Assembly (NCBI RefSeq): GCF_000758165.1
Contig: NZ_JNUP01000049.1
Coordinates: 62,001-126,000, forward strand
Direction of reading: 5' to 3'
Source of the DNA: Spirochaeta lutea
GTDB lineage: Bacteria > Spirochaetota > Spirochaetia > DSM-27196 > Salinispiraceae
DNA: 64,000 nucleotides
The notes under the pieces are model-generated. The model had not been told where the DNA came from and did not search any database. It saw nothing but the letters and a program-made list of their open reading frames with translations. Every line of letters begins with the position of its first letter. Position 1 is the first letter of the stretch. A program made the position numbers and the translations under genes. This document shows, piece by piece, positions 44,706-53,717 of the stretch.

Positions 44706-45344
44706 TTATTGGGGGATCTTCGGGGGTTCGCCGCCTTCGGGAACAAAGATGAGGGCTGCGGAGTTCATACAGTAGCGCAGGCCGGTGGGCTGGGGGCCGT
44801 CGGGGAATACGTGGCCAAGGTGGCTGCCCGATTTGCTGTCCACAACCTCTACCCGGGGTGCGAATAGGGTGAAGTCCCCGAGAAGGTGTACGGCTTCGGG
44901 ATTGATGGGTTTGGTAAAGCTTGGCCAGCCGGTTCCCGATTCATATTTGTCATCGGAGTGGAAGAGGGGTTCACCCGTGGCCGCGCTGTAGTAGATTCCA
45001 CGCTCCTTGTTGTTCCATAGGGCGTTGTCGAAGGCCCGTTCTGTTCCGTCCTGCCGGAGGATGTAGTAGCGATGGGGGGAGAGGATGTCCTGCCACTCTT
45101 CCTCGCTCCGGGTGATGGGATATTGGAAATCCTCAGGAAGCTGGGTGAGTGTAATTCCGTCTATTTCTTTTGCATTTCTGTTCATGGTGCTTCTCCCTTC
45201 AATATCCGGGACTGGTGATGTTTTACCCCGGTCTTCCCCCGAACCCTGGGCAGCTGTCTGGATTGGCACTATAATGAGAATCCAAAGCAGTAGTAGCGGA
45301 AGCCCCAGACGCTTAAACCTTATAAAAAAGCTATGGTATTCCAT
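44706..45344 (-). CDS. msrB: Peptide methionine-(R)-sulfoxide reductase, exported
   Basis: 212 residues. An N-terminal hydrophobic segment (RLGLPLLLLWILIIVPIQTAAQ) predicts export or membrane anchoring. The MsrB domain (about 75-205) contains TERAFDN, SGTGWPSF, GSHLGHVFPDG and the catalytic Cys in RYCMNSAAL. Zinc-binding CxxC pairs are absent. It repairs oxidised methionine in periplasmic proteins, probably with electrons from a thiol relay not encoded here. It is divergent from the cytochrome c synthase gene; both act on the outer face of the membrane. Confidence 0.92.
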   Translation of the reverse strand: MEYHSFFIRFKRLGLPLLLLWILIIVPIQTAAQGSGEDRGKTSPVPDIEGRSTMNRNAKEIDGITLTQLPEDFQYPITRSEEEWQDILSPHRYYILRQDGTERAFDNALWNNKERGIYYSAATGEPLFHSDDKYESGTGWPSFTKPINPEAVHLLGDFTLFAPRVEVVDSKSGSHLGHVFPDGPQPTGLRYCMNSAALIFVPEGGEPPKIPQ

Positions 45345-45402
45345 ACCAACAAGGTACTGAGGAATCGGATTGTGGGCAAGAAAATGATGGAGACAGGTGA
45401 TT

Positions 45403-48400
45403 ATGGCTGAACGGAGGATGCGGGGCCGGCTATTCGGTGCATGGGCTCGGGGATTCGGGGCGGTTCTACGAGGTTTTGGATCCTTGAAGCTGTCGGTGGT
45501 GCTGTTAGCCGCTCTTGTGGCGGTGGTGTTTATCGGGACCCTCTATCAGGTTGATAAGGGGGTGTACCTGGCTCAAGAGGTTTTCTTTTTTTCCTGGTTT
45601 ACAACCCAATGGATTATTCCCCTGCCGGGGGGGCAGCTGCTTCTCTGGCTGCTCGGCGTGAATCTGATGGTTTCCCTGGTGGTGCGGCTGCCCAGGGTGA
45701 GGCCCCGATTAGGACTCCTTATTTCCCACGGCGGCTTGGTTGTGCTCATGCTCGGGGCGTTTACGGGATTGTACCATAGCGATTCCTTCATTATGGCATT
45801 GCAGGAAGGCGCAACGGAGGAACGGGTGTATCATCGCTCCGATTGGGACCTGGTGGCCTATGAATTTCCCGGAGGCGGCGAGCTGGGACGGATCGGTTTG
45901 GAAACTATCCGGGAGGGGCGGGCCGAGCCCATGAACCTGGCGGGGGGGCTTGAAATCACCCTTAGGTTAGAAACCATCTATCGAAACAGCCGCCGGGTTT
46001 CAGATTCGCAACTGGAAGCACTTCCCCTGGATGATGAGGTAATCCGAAACTTTCCCGGAGTACGCGGCAGGGTGGAGATGGCCGGACGGAATGTACCCTT
46101 GGTGCTTCACGGAGGCGATCAGGGGGTGGCAGTGCTCGGTGCTGTAGAGGGTCTTCAGGGGCGTGAGATTGGTGTATTTCTGGAGCCCAGGTCGGTGGCC
46201 CTGCCCTTTTCGGTGACCTTGGAGGACTTTGAGGCGTTGTTTCACCCGGGAACGGATGTGCCGGCCTCCTTCGCCAGTGATGTACGGATCCAGCATTCCA
46301 GGGGGGATGGTATCGATCTGGAGGCGAGGATATCTATGAACAGTCCCCTTCGGCATGGGGGATACACCTTCTACCAAAGTAGCTACCGCCAGGCGGATCC
46401 GGAGCTTGGGATTGCCAGGGATCTGTCGGTGTTTGCCGTGCGTCGGGACGGAACGGCCTGGCTGCCCTACGCCGGAACCCTAATAACCGTGCTGGGGTTA
46501 GTGATTCACCTGTTTCAGCGGCTTGGCCGCAGGGGAGGCCGGGGAGGCCGAGGAGGCCGAGGAGGCGGCCGAACGCCCAGGGCCGCCCTCCCGGGAGGCG
46601 GCCGGAACGGAGGCGGTGGTTCTGGAAGGCGGGCTGTGTTCGGTAGCGGTGTTGTAGCGGTTCTGTTGGTGGTAGCGTCGGGGCTTGGGTATGCCCAGAC
46701 CCCCGAGGGGGAGGTAGGCGAGGTATTCCCGCCGGGTTCCCCTGGGGGGGATGTAAACCGAGGGGCGACAGAAACCCAGGGATGGCTGGAGGCCCCCGAT
46801 CTTTCGGGTTTGATTGTGCAGCAGAGCGGCCGCACCATGCCCCTGGGCTCTTTAGCCCCTGGATTGGTACGGAATCTATCCGGAAAGACCGGGGTAGGGG
46901 GCTATACCCCGGAGCAGATCCTCTCGGCCATGATTCGGGGTGAGGATGCCGTTTTGGATGTACCCCTGTTTGTGGTGGATAATCCCGGGGTATTTCCGGT
47001 TCTTCGCCTGCCCTTTGAACAACGGGGGCGGTATTCTTACCGAGAACTCCAGGGGGGCCTGGGTATCCTGGAACAGATTCAGGATGTAATCACCCAGCGG
47101 GAGGCAGCGGGTACGGAGGATGCCTTGGAGCTGGAGTTGATCAGGCTGTACCGCCGGGGACGGTTGTTCGCCCAGGTGTTTGATGCTCCCCAAGACGGGG
47201 GGTACGGCGATTCTATTCTGACCCTGGTTCCTCTGGAGCAGCGGGTGAGCAATCAGGCTGGGTATCGCTGGGTAGATCCCCGGTCGGCCTTGGAGCTGCT
47301 GGACAGCCCGGGGTACCGGCTGCCGGATGTGGAGCAGGGTTCTCGTTCTGATTCAGGGGAGCAGAGAAACTCCCGGATCAGGGCGCTGATCGAGCAGATG
47401 GCCGGGCTTGATTGGGGTCGCCTGGAGCAGCAGCAGGCTGAACTGCTGAATCTGCTGGGCCTGGAAGACTATAAAATCCGCGGAGAGGTGGAGGCCCTGT
47501 ACCGCAGGTTCAATCCGGTGTTCTGGGCCATGGTTTCCACCGGGTTGGGGCTTAGTATCGGCTGGCTTTCGGCCCGGAGACAGCGGGTTATGCCCCAGGG
47601 CGGCAGCCTATCAGGGGATAGGATGTACCGGTTCGGCCGGGTCGGCGAGCTGATTCTGCTCTGGGGTGGAGTGGTTTTTGTGGCGGGGGCATTGGTTCTC
47701 CGGGTGGTTATTACCCGGCGGCCCCCGGTGACCGATTTGTCTTCCAGCGTGTTGTTCGTGGGCGCCACGGCGGTCCTGGTGGGAGCGGTGTTGCGTACCT
47801 GGGGGGTCGGGCGGTTCGGCAGTCCCGGACAGCTGGCGGGGTGGTTTGCCCTTGCCTTGCTGGGGCTGAGCCGATATCTCCTGGGGAGCGGGGATGAGCT
47901 GGGGGTGATTCAAGCGGTATTGGACACAAACCTGTGGCTGAGCGTACACGTTCTCACCATAGCCTCGGGTTATACCGCTGTGCTCCTGGGGGGTATTACC
48001 GCCAATGCCTATACCCTGACGGCAGTTCTCCGCCCCCGGGCTGACCGGTTTCTCCAGATGCTGTACCGGGTAATGTATGTGAGTCTACTGGCGGGGTTGG
48101 TGCTGAGTTTTTTTGGAACCATGCTCGGGGGATTCTGGGCTGATCAGGCCTGGGGACGGTTCTGGGGCTGGGATCCCAAGGAGAACGGCGCCCTGATGAT
48201 TGTATTATGGACGGCCATGGTTCTTCATATCCGTCCAGCGGGATTCGGGGGGAGTTACGGAACAGCCCTGGCGGCAGGATTCGGGGTTGCAGTGACTGCG
48301 TTCAGCTGGTTCGGGGTGAACCTCATCGGCCAGGGGCTGCATAGCTACGGGTTTTCGACCCGGACATTGATGCCCCTGGTGGTATCCTTGCTGGTAGAAC

Positions 48401-49434
48401 TGGTGATCCTCGGGGTTGGTCTTGGGGGCATGAGGCGGTACCGATGGGCCCAGCTGCTGCCTCGGGAGGTCCTGGGGCGGGTGGACAGTCGAATCACCCT
48501 AGACGATGAAACCATGCACGTATGGATACGGGTCGGGGCCGCGGATCATGAGAGACTGGTCTCCCAGTACCACCCGGGCCAGTATATGACTCTGGGGCTG
48601 GACCGATGGGGATCGATTCAGCGTCGGGTTTTCTCCATATCCGGGGTTGATGAGGGACGATGGCGGTTTACCCTTCGTGATTCGGGTAACCGCGGGGTAA
48701 GCCAGGGCTTGATGAAGGCTCCCCTGGGGACACGGGTTGGTGTGCTCGGTCCCGGGGGTGATTTACGTGGGCCTGATCTCAAGGATCCTCCGTCTGGAAA
48801 AAGGATGATGGCGGTGGTTCAGGGGGTGGGAATCGGTCCGGTGCTTCCCATACTTCAGGGGTTGCTTCCCCGGGGCTGGTCTGCCTGCATTCTCTGGGCA
48901 GGGAGCTGGGAGGATGAGGAGCTCGCAGGCTTATCTAAGGATTATCCCGGAGCTTTGGAGCTCCGGCGCTTTGACGGGACCCACCGTCTGGACCTCGGGG
49001 GGGTTAGGGCTGCCCAGGAAGAATTCCGCATCCCGGACAACCTGGTGCTTATTGTGGGATCCCAGGAGTTTGTGGAAAGCTTTGATGTACCCGAAGCTCA
49101 ACGTGAGGCCTTTATCGCTAGTCGAAATTCGGCGGGGGGCGCAGTGCCCATTTCTCAACGGAGCCACATCCTCGGGTTCGCGGGGATATCCCGGACCGTG
49201 CATGTGGCGGCAGGTCAGAACCTGTTGTCCGCCATGGTTGAGGCCGGGGTGGATGCGCCCTTCGGATGTGCCGGGGGCCAATGCGGCGAGTGCAAGGCTC
49301 GGGTGGTATCCGGCAGGGTTGCGATGGAGCTGCCCAATATCCTGGGACGGTCGGTTGCAGGGCCCGGAGAGGATACTCTCACCTGTTCTGCCTACCCCCT
49401 GGAGGATGTTACCCTGGATTTAAGCGAGGATTAA
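45403..49434 (+). CDS. ResB-CcsA cytochrome c synthase fused to a ferredoxin reductase and [2Fe-2S] ferredoxin domain
   Basis: The ATG at 45403 follows AGGTGA; a GTG two codons earlier is possible. 1343 residues. Order: ResB part with helices near 30-50, 75-98, 103-122 and 365-385 and the signature NSPLRHGGYTFYQSSY (313-328); a Gly/Arg-rich linker (about 388-425); another helix; a periplasmic stretch (450-700); then CcsA with six or more helices, a candidate haem His near 849 and the WWD-type motif WGRFWGWDPKENGALM (917-932). From about 1020: a flavin-reductase barrel with RRVFSISG (near 1074) and a nucleotide domain (MMAVVQGVGIGPVLP), then a plant-type [2Fe-2S] domain C1289-x4-C1294-x2-C1297-x30-C1328. 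CcsBA attaches haem to apocytochrome c and needs reduced haem. The extra domains, probably cytosolic, could supply electrons. Fused CcsBA is known; this C-terminal extension I do not recognise. Confidence 0.9.
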   Translation: MAERRMRGRLFGAWARGFGAVLRGFGSLKLSVVLLAALVAVVFIGTLYQVDKGVYLAQEVFFFSWFTTQWIIPLPGGQLLLWLLGVNLMVSLVVRLPRVRPRLGLLISHGGLVVLMLGAFTGLYHSDSFIMALQEGATEERVYHRSDWDLVAYEFPGGGELGRIGLETIREGRAEPMNLAGGLEITLRLETIYRNSRRVSDSQLEALPLDDEVIRNFPGVRGRVEMAGRNVPLVLHGGDQGVAVLGAVEGLQGREIGVFLEPRSVALPFSVTLEDFEALFHPGTDVPASFASDVRIQHSRGDGIDLEARISMNSPLRHGGYTFYQSSYRQADPELGIARDLSVFAVRRDGTAWLPYAGTLITVLGLVIHLFQRLGRRGGRGGRGGRGGGRTPRAALPGGGRNGGGGSGRRAVFGSGVVAVLLVVASGLGYAQTPEGEVGEVFPPGSPGGDVNRGATETQGWLEAPDLSGLIVQQSGRTMPLGSLAPGLVRNLSGKTGVGGYTPEQILSAMIRGEDAVLDVPLFVVDNPGVFPVLRLPFEQRGRYSYRELQGGLGILEQIQDVITQREAAGTEDALELELIRLYRRGRLFAQVFDAPQDGGYGDSILTLVPLEQRVSNQAGYRWVDPRSALELLDSPGYRLPDVEQGSRSDSGEQRNSRIRALIEQMAGLDWGRLEQQQAELLNLLGLEDYKIRGEVEALYRRFNPVFWAMVSTGLGLSIGWLSARRQRVMPQGGSLSGDRMYRFGRVGELILLWGGVVFVAGALVLRVVITRRPPVTDLSSSVLFVGATAVLVGAVLRTWGVGRFGSPGQLAGWFALALLGLSRYLLGSGDELGVIQAVLDTNLWLSVHVLTIASGYTAVLLGGITANAYTLTAVLRPRADRFLQMLYRVMYVSLLAGLVLSFFGTMLGGFWADQAWGRFWGWDPKENGALMIVLWTAMVLHIRPAGFGGSYGTALAAGFGVAVTAFSWFGVNLIGQGLHSYGFSTRTLMPLVVSLLVELVILGVGLGGMRRYRWAQLLPREVLGRVDSRITLDDETMHVWIRVGAADHERLVSQYHPGQYMTLGLDRWGSIQRRVFSISGVDEGRWRFTLRDSGNRGVSQGLMKAPLGTRVGVLGPGGDLRGPDLKDPPSGKRMMAVVQGVGIGPVLPILQGLLPRGWSACILWAGSWEDEELAGLSKDYPGALELRRFDGTHRLDLGGVRAAQEEFRIPDNLVLIVGSQEFVESFDVPEAQREAFIASRNSAGGAVPISQRSHILGFAGISRTVHVAAGQNLLSAMVEAGVDAPFGCAGGQCGECKARVVSGRVAMELPNILGRSVAGPGEDTLTCSAYPLEDVTLDLSED

Positions 49435-49500
49435 GAGGATTAAGATACCGGGGCAGGCCCGGTTGCTCACCGGTCCGGAGGCCCGGCCCGGAAGGTTTCT

Positions 49501-49603
49501 TAGTGCGCAAAAGGCTGGAACAATGCATACCCGGGACACAACCCTCAGGCTGAATCCAGGGATACACCGTTACATCTAGCCTGGTTTACAGCCTTTTGCC
49601 TAG
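49501..49603. repeat. Interspersed element, copy B
   Basis: Left end TAGTGCGCAAAAGGCTGGAA and right end GTTTACAGCCTTTTGCCTAG are near-complementary. 103 bp, in the spacer before the acetolactate synthase regulatory gene. The inner part has no obvious module shared with copies A or D. Confidence 0.65.
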
Positions 49604-49688
49604 GATGTATGTCTCAATCGCGTTATGCGGTAGCGCATTTCCGTGGTTTCTGGTAGTATGAGGCTTCACCATACACAAGGAGCGGGCA

Positions 49689-50171
49689 TTGAAGTCTCAG
49701 TCAAAACACCTGGTCAGCGTATACGTGCAGGACGGCCCTGGGGTAAGTATTAGAATCGCCTTGGTTTTTGCCCGACGGGGATACAATATTGAATCCTTTG
49801 TGGGATCCGAGACAAATAAGCCCGGCTTTTCACTGGTAAATATCGTCGCATCGGGGGATCAAGAGGTACTTCATCAGATTATTAATCAGCTGAACCGGTT
49901 AGTTAATGTACTGGAGGCCCGGGAGATTGATCCGAAACAGACCCTCCAGAGGGAGCTAGTTTTGTTTAAGGTTAATGTGGATGCCGAGCAGCGGCCCGAG
50001 GCGGTGATGATCGCCCAAGCAGCGGGTTGTGAAATCATTGAGGTGCTTCCGGAGTACATTTCTCTGCAATGTGTGGGAACCAGCGAAAAGATTGACGGTG
50101 TGGTTCGCATTTTTTCTGATTTTGGAATTCGGGAACTGATGCGGACCGGAAAGGTTTTTTTATCTCGATAG
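49689..50171 (+). CDS. ilvN: Acetolactate synthase regulatory (small) subunit
   Basis: 160 residues with a TTG start; AAGGAG lies seven bases upstream. The N-terminal ACT domain is typical (VSVYVQDGPGVSIRIALVFARRGYNIESFVGSET), followed by the IlvH-type C-terminal part (about 85-160). It binds the catalytic IlvB subunit and gives feedback inhibition by valine. No catalytic subunit is adjacent, which is unusual since the two are commonly neighbours; the large subunit must be elsewhere. A terminator follows, so the gene forms its own transcript. Confidence 0.92.
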   Translation: MKSQSKHLVSVYVQDGPGVSIRIALVFARRGYNIESFVGSETNKPGFSLVNIVASGDQEVLHQIINQLNRLVNVLEAREIDPKQTLQRELVLFKVNVDAEQRPEAVMIAQAAGCEIIEVLPEYISLQCVGTSEKIDGVVRIFSDFGIRELMRTGKVFLSR

Positions 50172-50182
50172 GGTAGTGTAAT

Positions 50183-50213
50183 ACGGTCAGGCTGCGGGGT
50201 CTGGCCGTTTTTT
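50183..50213 (+). terminator. Terminator after ilvN
   Basis: ACGGTCAG and CTGGCCGT pair over 8 bp (one G-U) around a 10-base loop and run into TTTTTT. Confidence 0.85.
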
Positions 50214-50243
50214 GTATCACGGGTTTTATCAAAAGGAGGTAGT

Positions 50244-51569
50244 GTGAAAAGCATTGCGAGGTTCTTTAAGTTTCAGGAGCTTAATACAGACCTGAAGACA
50301 GAGGTGTTGGCGGGAATTGCAACCTTCCTGACCATGGCGTACATCATTGTGGTTAACCCCCTGGTGTTAAGTGATGCCGGGATGCCCTTTGAGGGTGTTT
50401 TGTTTGCCACTGTTCTGGTGAGTGCGGTGACATCCATTCTCATGGGCTTGGTGGCTAATCTTCCCTTCGGGCTGGCTCCCGGTATGGGGATTAACGCCTT
50501 CTTTGCCTACAGTCTGGTGCTTGGCATGGGAATGGAGTGGCAGACAGCTCTGGGTGCGGTGTTCATCTCAGGGATCATCTTTATTCTCCTATCCATCTTT
50601 AAGGTTCGTGAGGCCATTGTACGGGCTATCCCTACCACGATTCGCTATGCCATTGCCGCAGGAATTGGGTTGTTTTTAGCCCTCATCGGTTTACGCAGTG
50701 TAGGATTCATTGTATCCAATCCTGCAACCATGGTGGGATTCGGCGGGATTACGCCGGTATTGCTCATATTTTTAGCGGGGTTCTTAGTTACCAGCGTGTT
50801 GGTGATTAAGCGGGTAAAGGGTGCCCTTATCATGGGGATCGTATTTACCTCACTGGTTGCGTTTATTGTGAGTCTCATCACCGTGGCGGCCGGGGGTGAA
50901 GGGTTTGTTTCCCTGCCCGAGGGGATCTTTGCTCTTCCAAGTTTGGAGGTGTTCTTTAAGCTTGATATCGCGGGTGCCCTGTCTGCTGGAATGATTCTGC
51001 CGATTTTCAGCCTGTTGTTCACGGATATGTTCGATTCTATCTCAACCTTCGCAGGGGTGTCCGAGGTGGGCGATTTTATCGATAAGGAATCCGGTGAACC
51101 GAAGAATGTAGGAAAGGCGCTGCTGGTGGATGCCATTGGAACCACCCTGTCCGGGCTCTTCGGCACCTCCAGTGCAACCACCTACATAGAGAGTGCAGCC
51201 GGGGTAGAAGAGGGCGGCCGGTCGGGATTCTCTGCGGTTGTTACCGGATTGCTGTTTATTCCCTTCATGTTCCTTTCCCCTCTGCTCAAGTTTATTCCTG
51301 AGGTTGCTACCGCACCGGTATTGGTTCTTATCGGAATCTTTATGGTTAAGCCCCTCATGAAGATTCATTGGACCCATTTTGACGAGGCTATTCCTGCATT
51401 CCTCGGGCTGATCCTCATCCCCCTGACCTACAGTATTACCCAGGGTGTGGTTTGGGCATTTCTAAGCTGGACTGTGTTGAAGGTTCTGCTCGGGAAAGCA
51501 AAGGAAGTTCCGGTTACCCTCTGGGTGATTGACGCCTTCGCCATCCTTTCTCTTGTGTTATCCCATTAA
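50244..51569 (+). CDS. Purine permease, AzgA/PbuG type (NCS2-like)
   Basis: 441 residues with a GTG start and an excellent AAAGGAGGT site. Twelve or more hydrophobic segments; NTDLKTEVLAGIATFLTMAYIIVVNP, GLAPGMGINAFFAYS and FGTSSATTYIESAAGVEEGGRSG are the hallmarks of the adenine/guanine/hypoxanthine permeases rather than the uracil or xanthine group. It should import nucleobases by proton symport. No purine riboswitch fits in the 30 bases between the preceding terminator and the start. Terminators on both sides make it monocistronic. Confidence 0.93.
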   Translation: MKSIARFFKFQELNTDLKTEVLAGIATFLTMAYIIVVNPLVLSDAGMPFEGVLFATVLVSAVTSILMGLVANLPFGLAPGMGINAFFAYSLVLGMGMEWQTALGAVFISGIIFILLSIFKVREAIVRAIPTTIRYAIAAGIGLFLALIGLRSVGFIVSNPATMVGFGGITPVLLIFLAGFLVTSVLVIKRVKGALIMGIVFTSLVAFIVSLITVAAGGEGFVSLPEGIFALPSLEVFFKLDIAGALSAGMILPIFSLLFTDMFDSISTFAGVSEVGDFIDKESGEPKNVGKALLVDAIGTTLSGLFGTSSATTYIESAAGVEEGGRSGFSAVVTGLLFIPFMFLSPLLKFIPEVATAPVLVLIGIFMVKPLMKIHWTHFDEAIPAFLGLILIPLTYSITQGVVWAFLSWTVLKVLLGKAKEVPVTLWVIDAFAILSLVLSH

Positions 51570-51585
51570 ACACGGTAGCATGAGC

Positions 51586-51617
51586 GCCGGTTCCTTTCAG
51601 GAACCGGCTATTTTTTT
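51586..51617 (+). terminator. Terminator after the purine permease gene
   Basis: GCCGGTTCC-TTTCA-GGAACCGGC, perfect 9-bp stem, followed by TATTTTTTT. Confidence 0.92.
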
Positions 51618-51644
51618 AGCTTGTGCCCCGAGTACACCCGAAAT

Positions 51645-53624
51645 ATGAAAAGTGAAATTATATCGTTGTTAACAGAACATGCATCTCTGGTACTTAGCCT
51701 GGTGAACCTAGGGATTTTATGTTCCTTGGCGGTTCAGTTGATGAGCATGGTTCTGACGGGTAGGGATACCCTGGTAGAAAATACCGGGGTTTCATTCGGC
51801 GATCCTAGGGGAGGTCAGGATGACCGGTGGCCCTATCAATTTGCCGTTGTGCTCTTTTTCCTTTTCGCTGGAATTTTCGAAGTGGTAGGATGGAGTCGGG
51901 CAGCGGGGTTCGGGCGAATTGCGGGGTACGCCATTCTCGCAGTTTTCCGAATCTCCAGGATTGTTCCCCCAGGCAGTATTCTCGACAACCATCGCCTCGC
52001 CGGAGCCGTCTGGGCAGTGGTGCTCGGGGGCACACTAGTGCTTGTATTGCCCGGTGAGCCTTCCTACATCTTTGAGTTGGTATTGGTGAGTGCTGCTGTC
52101 TTCGGGGTGGTCCGTACGAGTACTACCCGGGGCATACGGTTCCTAGTGATTCTCTGGGGCATTGCAGCAGGAACGGGATTGATGCTGCCGGGTCTCGGCC
52201 GGGTGATTGCCACCACCGTTGTTCCTGGAATGCTGGCTCTCATGCTTTCCGTGGTCGGAATCAGACATCTCCGGAACCGGATTCAGGAGGCTGAGCAGAT
52301 CGAACAGCGTTTGGAGTATTTGGCCTACCATGACCAGTTGACCGGTTTGGGAAATCGCAAGTCCTTCTACCGCCGCCTTCAATCCAGTGTTTTACAGACC
52401 GTTGAACCTCATTGGAACGAGGCCTCGGACTGGCGTGCGGTATTGATCATTGATATTGACCACTTTAAACATGTGAACGATAGCGCGGGTAATGAGGTGG
52501 GGAATATCCTGTTGATAAGAACCTCCCAGCACATCAGCGGGGTGGTACCGGATCCGAACCTGGTATTTCGAACCGGCGGGGATGAATTCGGCATTATCCT
52601 AGAGGGAATGGCCTCGGAACTGGATGCTGCCATGGTAGCAGAAAAAATTCTTGGAACCCTTGCCGAGCCCTTCGTTCATGAGGACCACCGGATTTATGTC
52701 TCCTTGAGCATCGGTATTACTATATTCCCCCGGGACGGAAACCGGGTGGAGGTAATCACTGCCAACGCCGATCATGCCCTGCAAGAGGCAAAGATCGACC
52801 GAAATACCTATCGGTTTTACACCCCGAGTATGCAGGAGCGGGCAGTCAGCCGGATTCAGTTCATAAACTATCTCCGCCAAGCCATCGACCGCAAAGAGAT
52901 GTATCTGGCGTATCAACCTCAGGTCTGTCTCGAGGGCCGGGTAACCGGTGCGGAGGTCTTGTTGAGATGGCACCATCCGGTGCTGGGCCAGGTGTCTCCG
53001 GCCGAGTTCATCCCCATCGCTGAGGAGACTGGGTTGATTTTGGCCATCGGATCCTGGGTAATCGAACAGGCCTGCAAACAGCTCGCCCTTCTCCATAAGG
53101 AGGGCTTTCATATCCCCTTGGCTGTAAACCTCTCCCCGAAACAGGTAAAGGATGTGAAGCTTCAACGGACTATAATAGCCCATCTGCGGCAGTACAAACT
53201 TCGGCCTGAGTTCCTTCACCTGGAAATCACTGAGAACAGCCTGTTAGAGAACGCCGAAAGCCTCATTTCCAAGATTCAAAACCTGGCTGATCTAGGATTT
53301 ACCTTTTCTATTGATGATTTCGGGACGGGCTACAGCTCCCTGAGTTACCTCAAACGTCTGCCCATTGCCACGGTGAAGATTGACCGATCATTCATCACCG
53401 AACTGCCGGATAATAACCAGGATGCCGCCCTAGTTGAGGCGATTATCTCTATGGTCCACGGCCTGGGGCTGAGTGTGGTTGCCGAGGGGGTTGATACGAG
53501 GGAACAGTTTGAATTCCTCCGGGATCGGGGCTGCGGCACACTGCAAGGCTACCTATTCAGCGTCCCCTTGGAGTTTAAGGAGTTTCTCCATTACCTTCGA
53601 AAACCCCCGAAATTGCCGGTGTAA
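51645..53624 (+). CDS. GGDEF-EAL cyclic-di-GMP protein with membrane N-terminus
   Basis: 659 residues from the ATG at 51645; a TTG eight codons earlier overlaps the end of the upstream terminator and no ribosome-binding site is clear. About six hydrophobic segments (10-220) anchor it. The diguanylate cyclase active site GGDEF is at 311-315; the phosphodiesterase half has EVL (437-439) for EAL, plus NLSPKQ, LEITEN, DDFGTGYSS, VKIDRSF and AEGVDT, so metal-binding residues are kept. Both activities are possible; which dominates cannot be read. The chemoreceptor gene converges from the other side, consistent with motility control. Confidence 0.93.
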   Translation: MKSEIISLLTEHASLVLSLVNLGILCSLAVQLMSMVLTGRDTLVENTGVSFGDPRGGQDDRWPYQFAVVLFFLFAGIFEVVGWSRAAGFGRIAGYAILAVFRISRIVPPGSILDNHRLAGAVWAVVLGGTLVLVLPGEPSYIFELVLVSAAVFGVVRTSTTRGIRFLVILWGIAAGTGLMLPGLGRVIATTVVPGMLALMLSVVGIRHLRNRIQEAEQIEQRLEYLAYHDQLTGLGNRKSFYRRLQSSVLQTVEPHWNEASDWRAVLIIDIDHFKHVNDSAGNEVGNILLIRTSQHISGVVPDPNLVFRTGGDEFGIILEGMASELDAAMVAEKILGTLAEPFVHEDHRIYVSLSIGITIFPRDGNRVEVITANADHALQEAKIDRNTYRFYTPSMQERAVSRIQFINYLRQAIDRKEMYLAYQPQVCLEGRVTGAEVLLRWHHPVLGQVSPAEFIPIAEETGLILAIGSWVIEQACKQLALLHKEGFHIPLAVNLSPKQVKDVKLQRTIIAHLRQYKLRPEFLHLEITENSLLENAESLISKIQNLADLGFTFSIDDFGTGYSSLSYLKRLPIATVKIDRSFITELPDNNQDAALVEAIISMVHGLGLSVVAEGVDTREQFEFLRDRGCGTLQGYLFSVPLEFKEFLHYLRKPPKLPV

Positions 53625-53717
53625 CAATCCTTCATTGTGAATACCACCCCGGCAACCCTATACTCCTCCCAGACCCGGCGGACCATCAAATCAACCCTCG
53701 ATCCTCGGTTCCGAGCT

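Noticed and set aside
50214-50243. Purine riboswitch before the nucleobase permease
   Set aside because: Only about 30 bases separate the preceding terminator from the start codon, too little for the aptamer.
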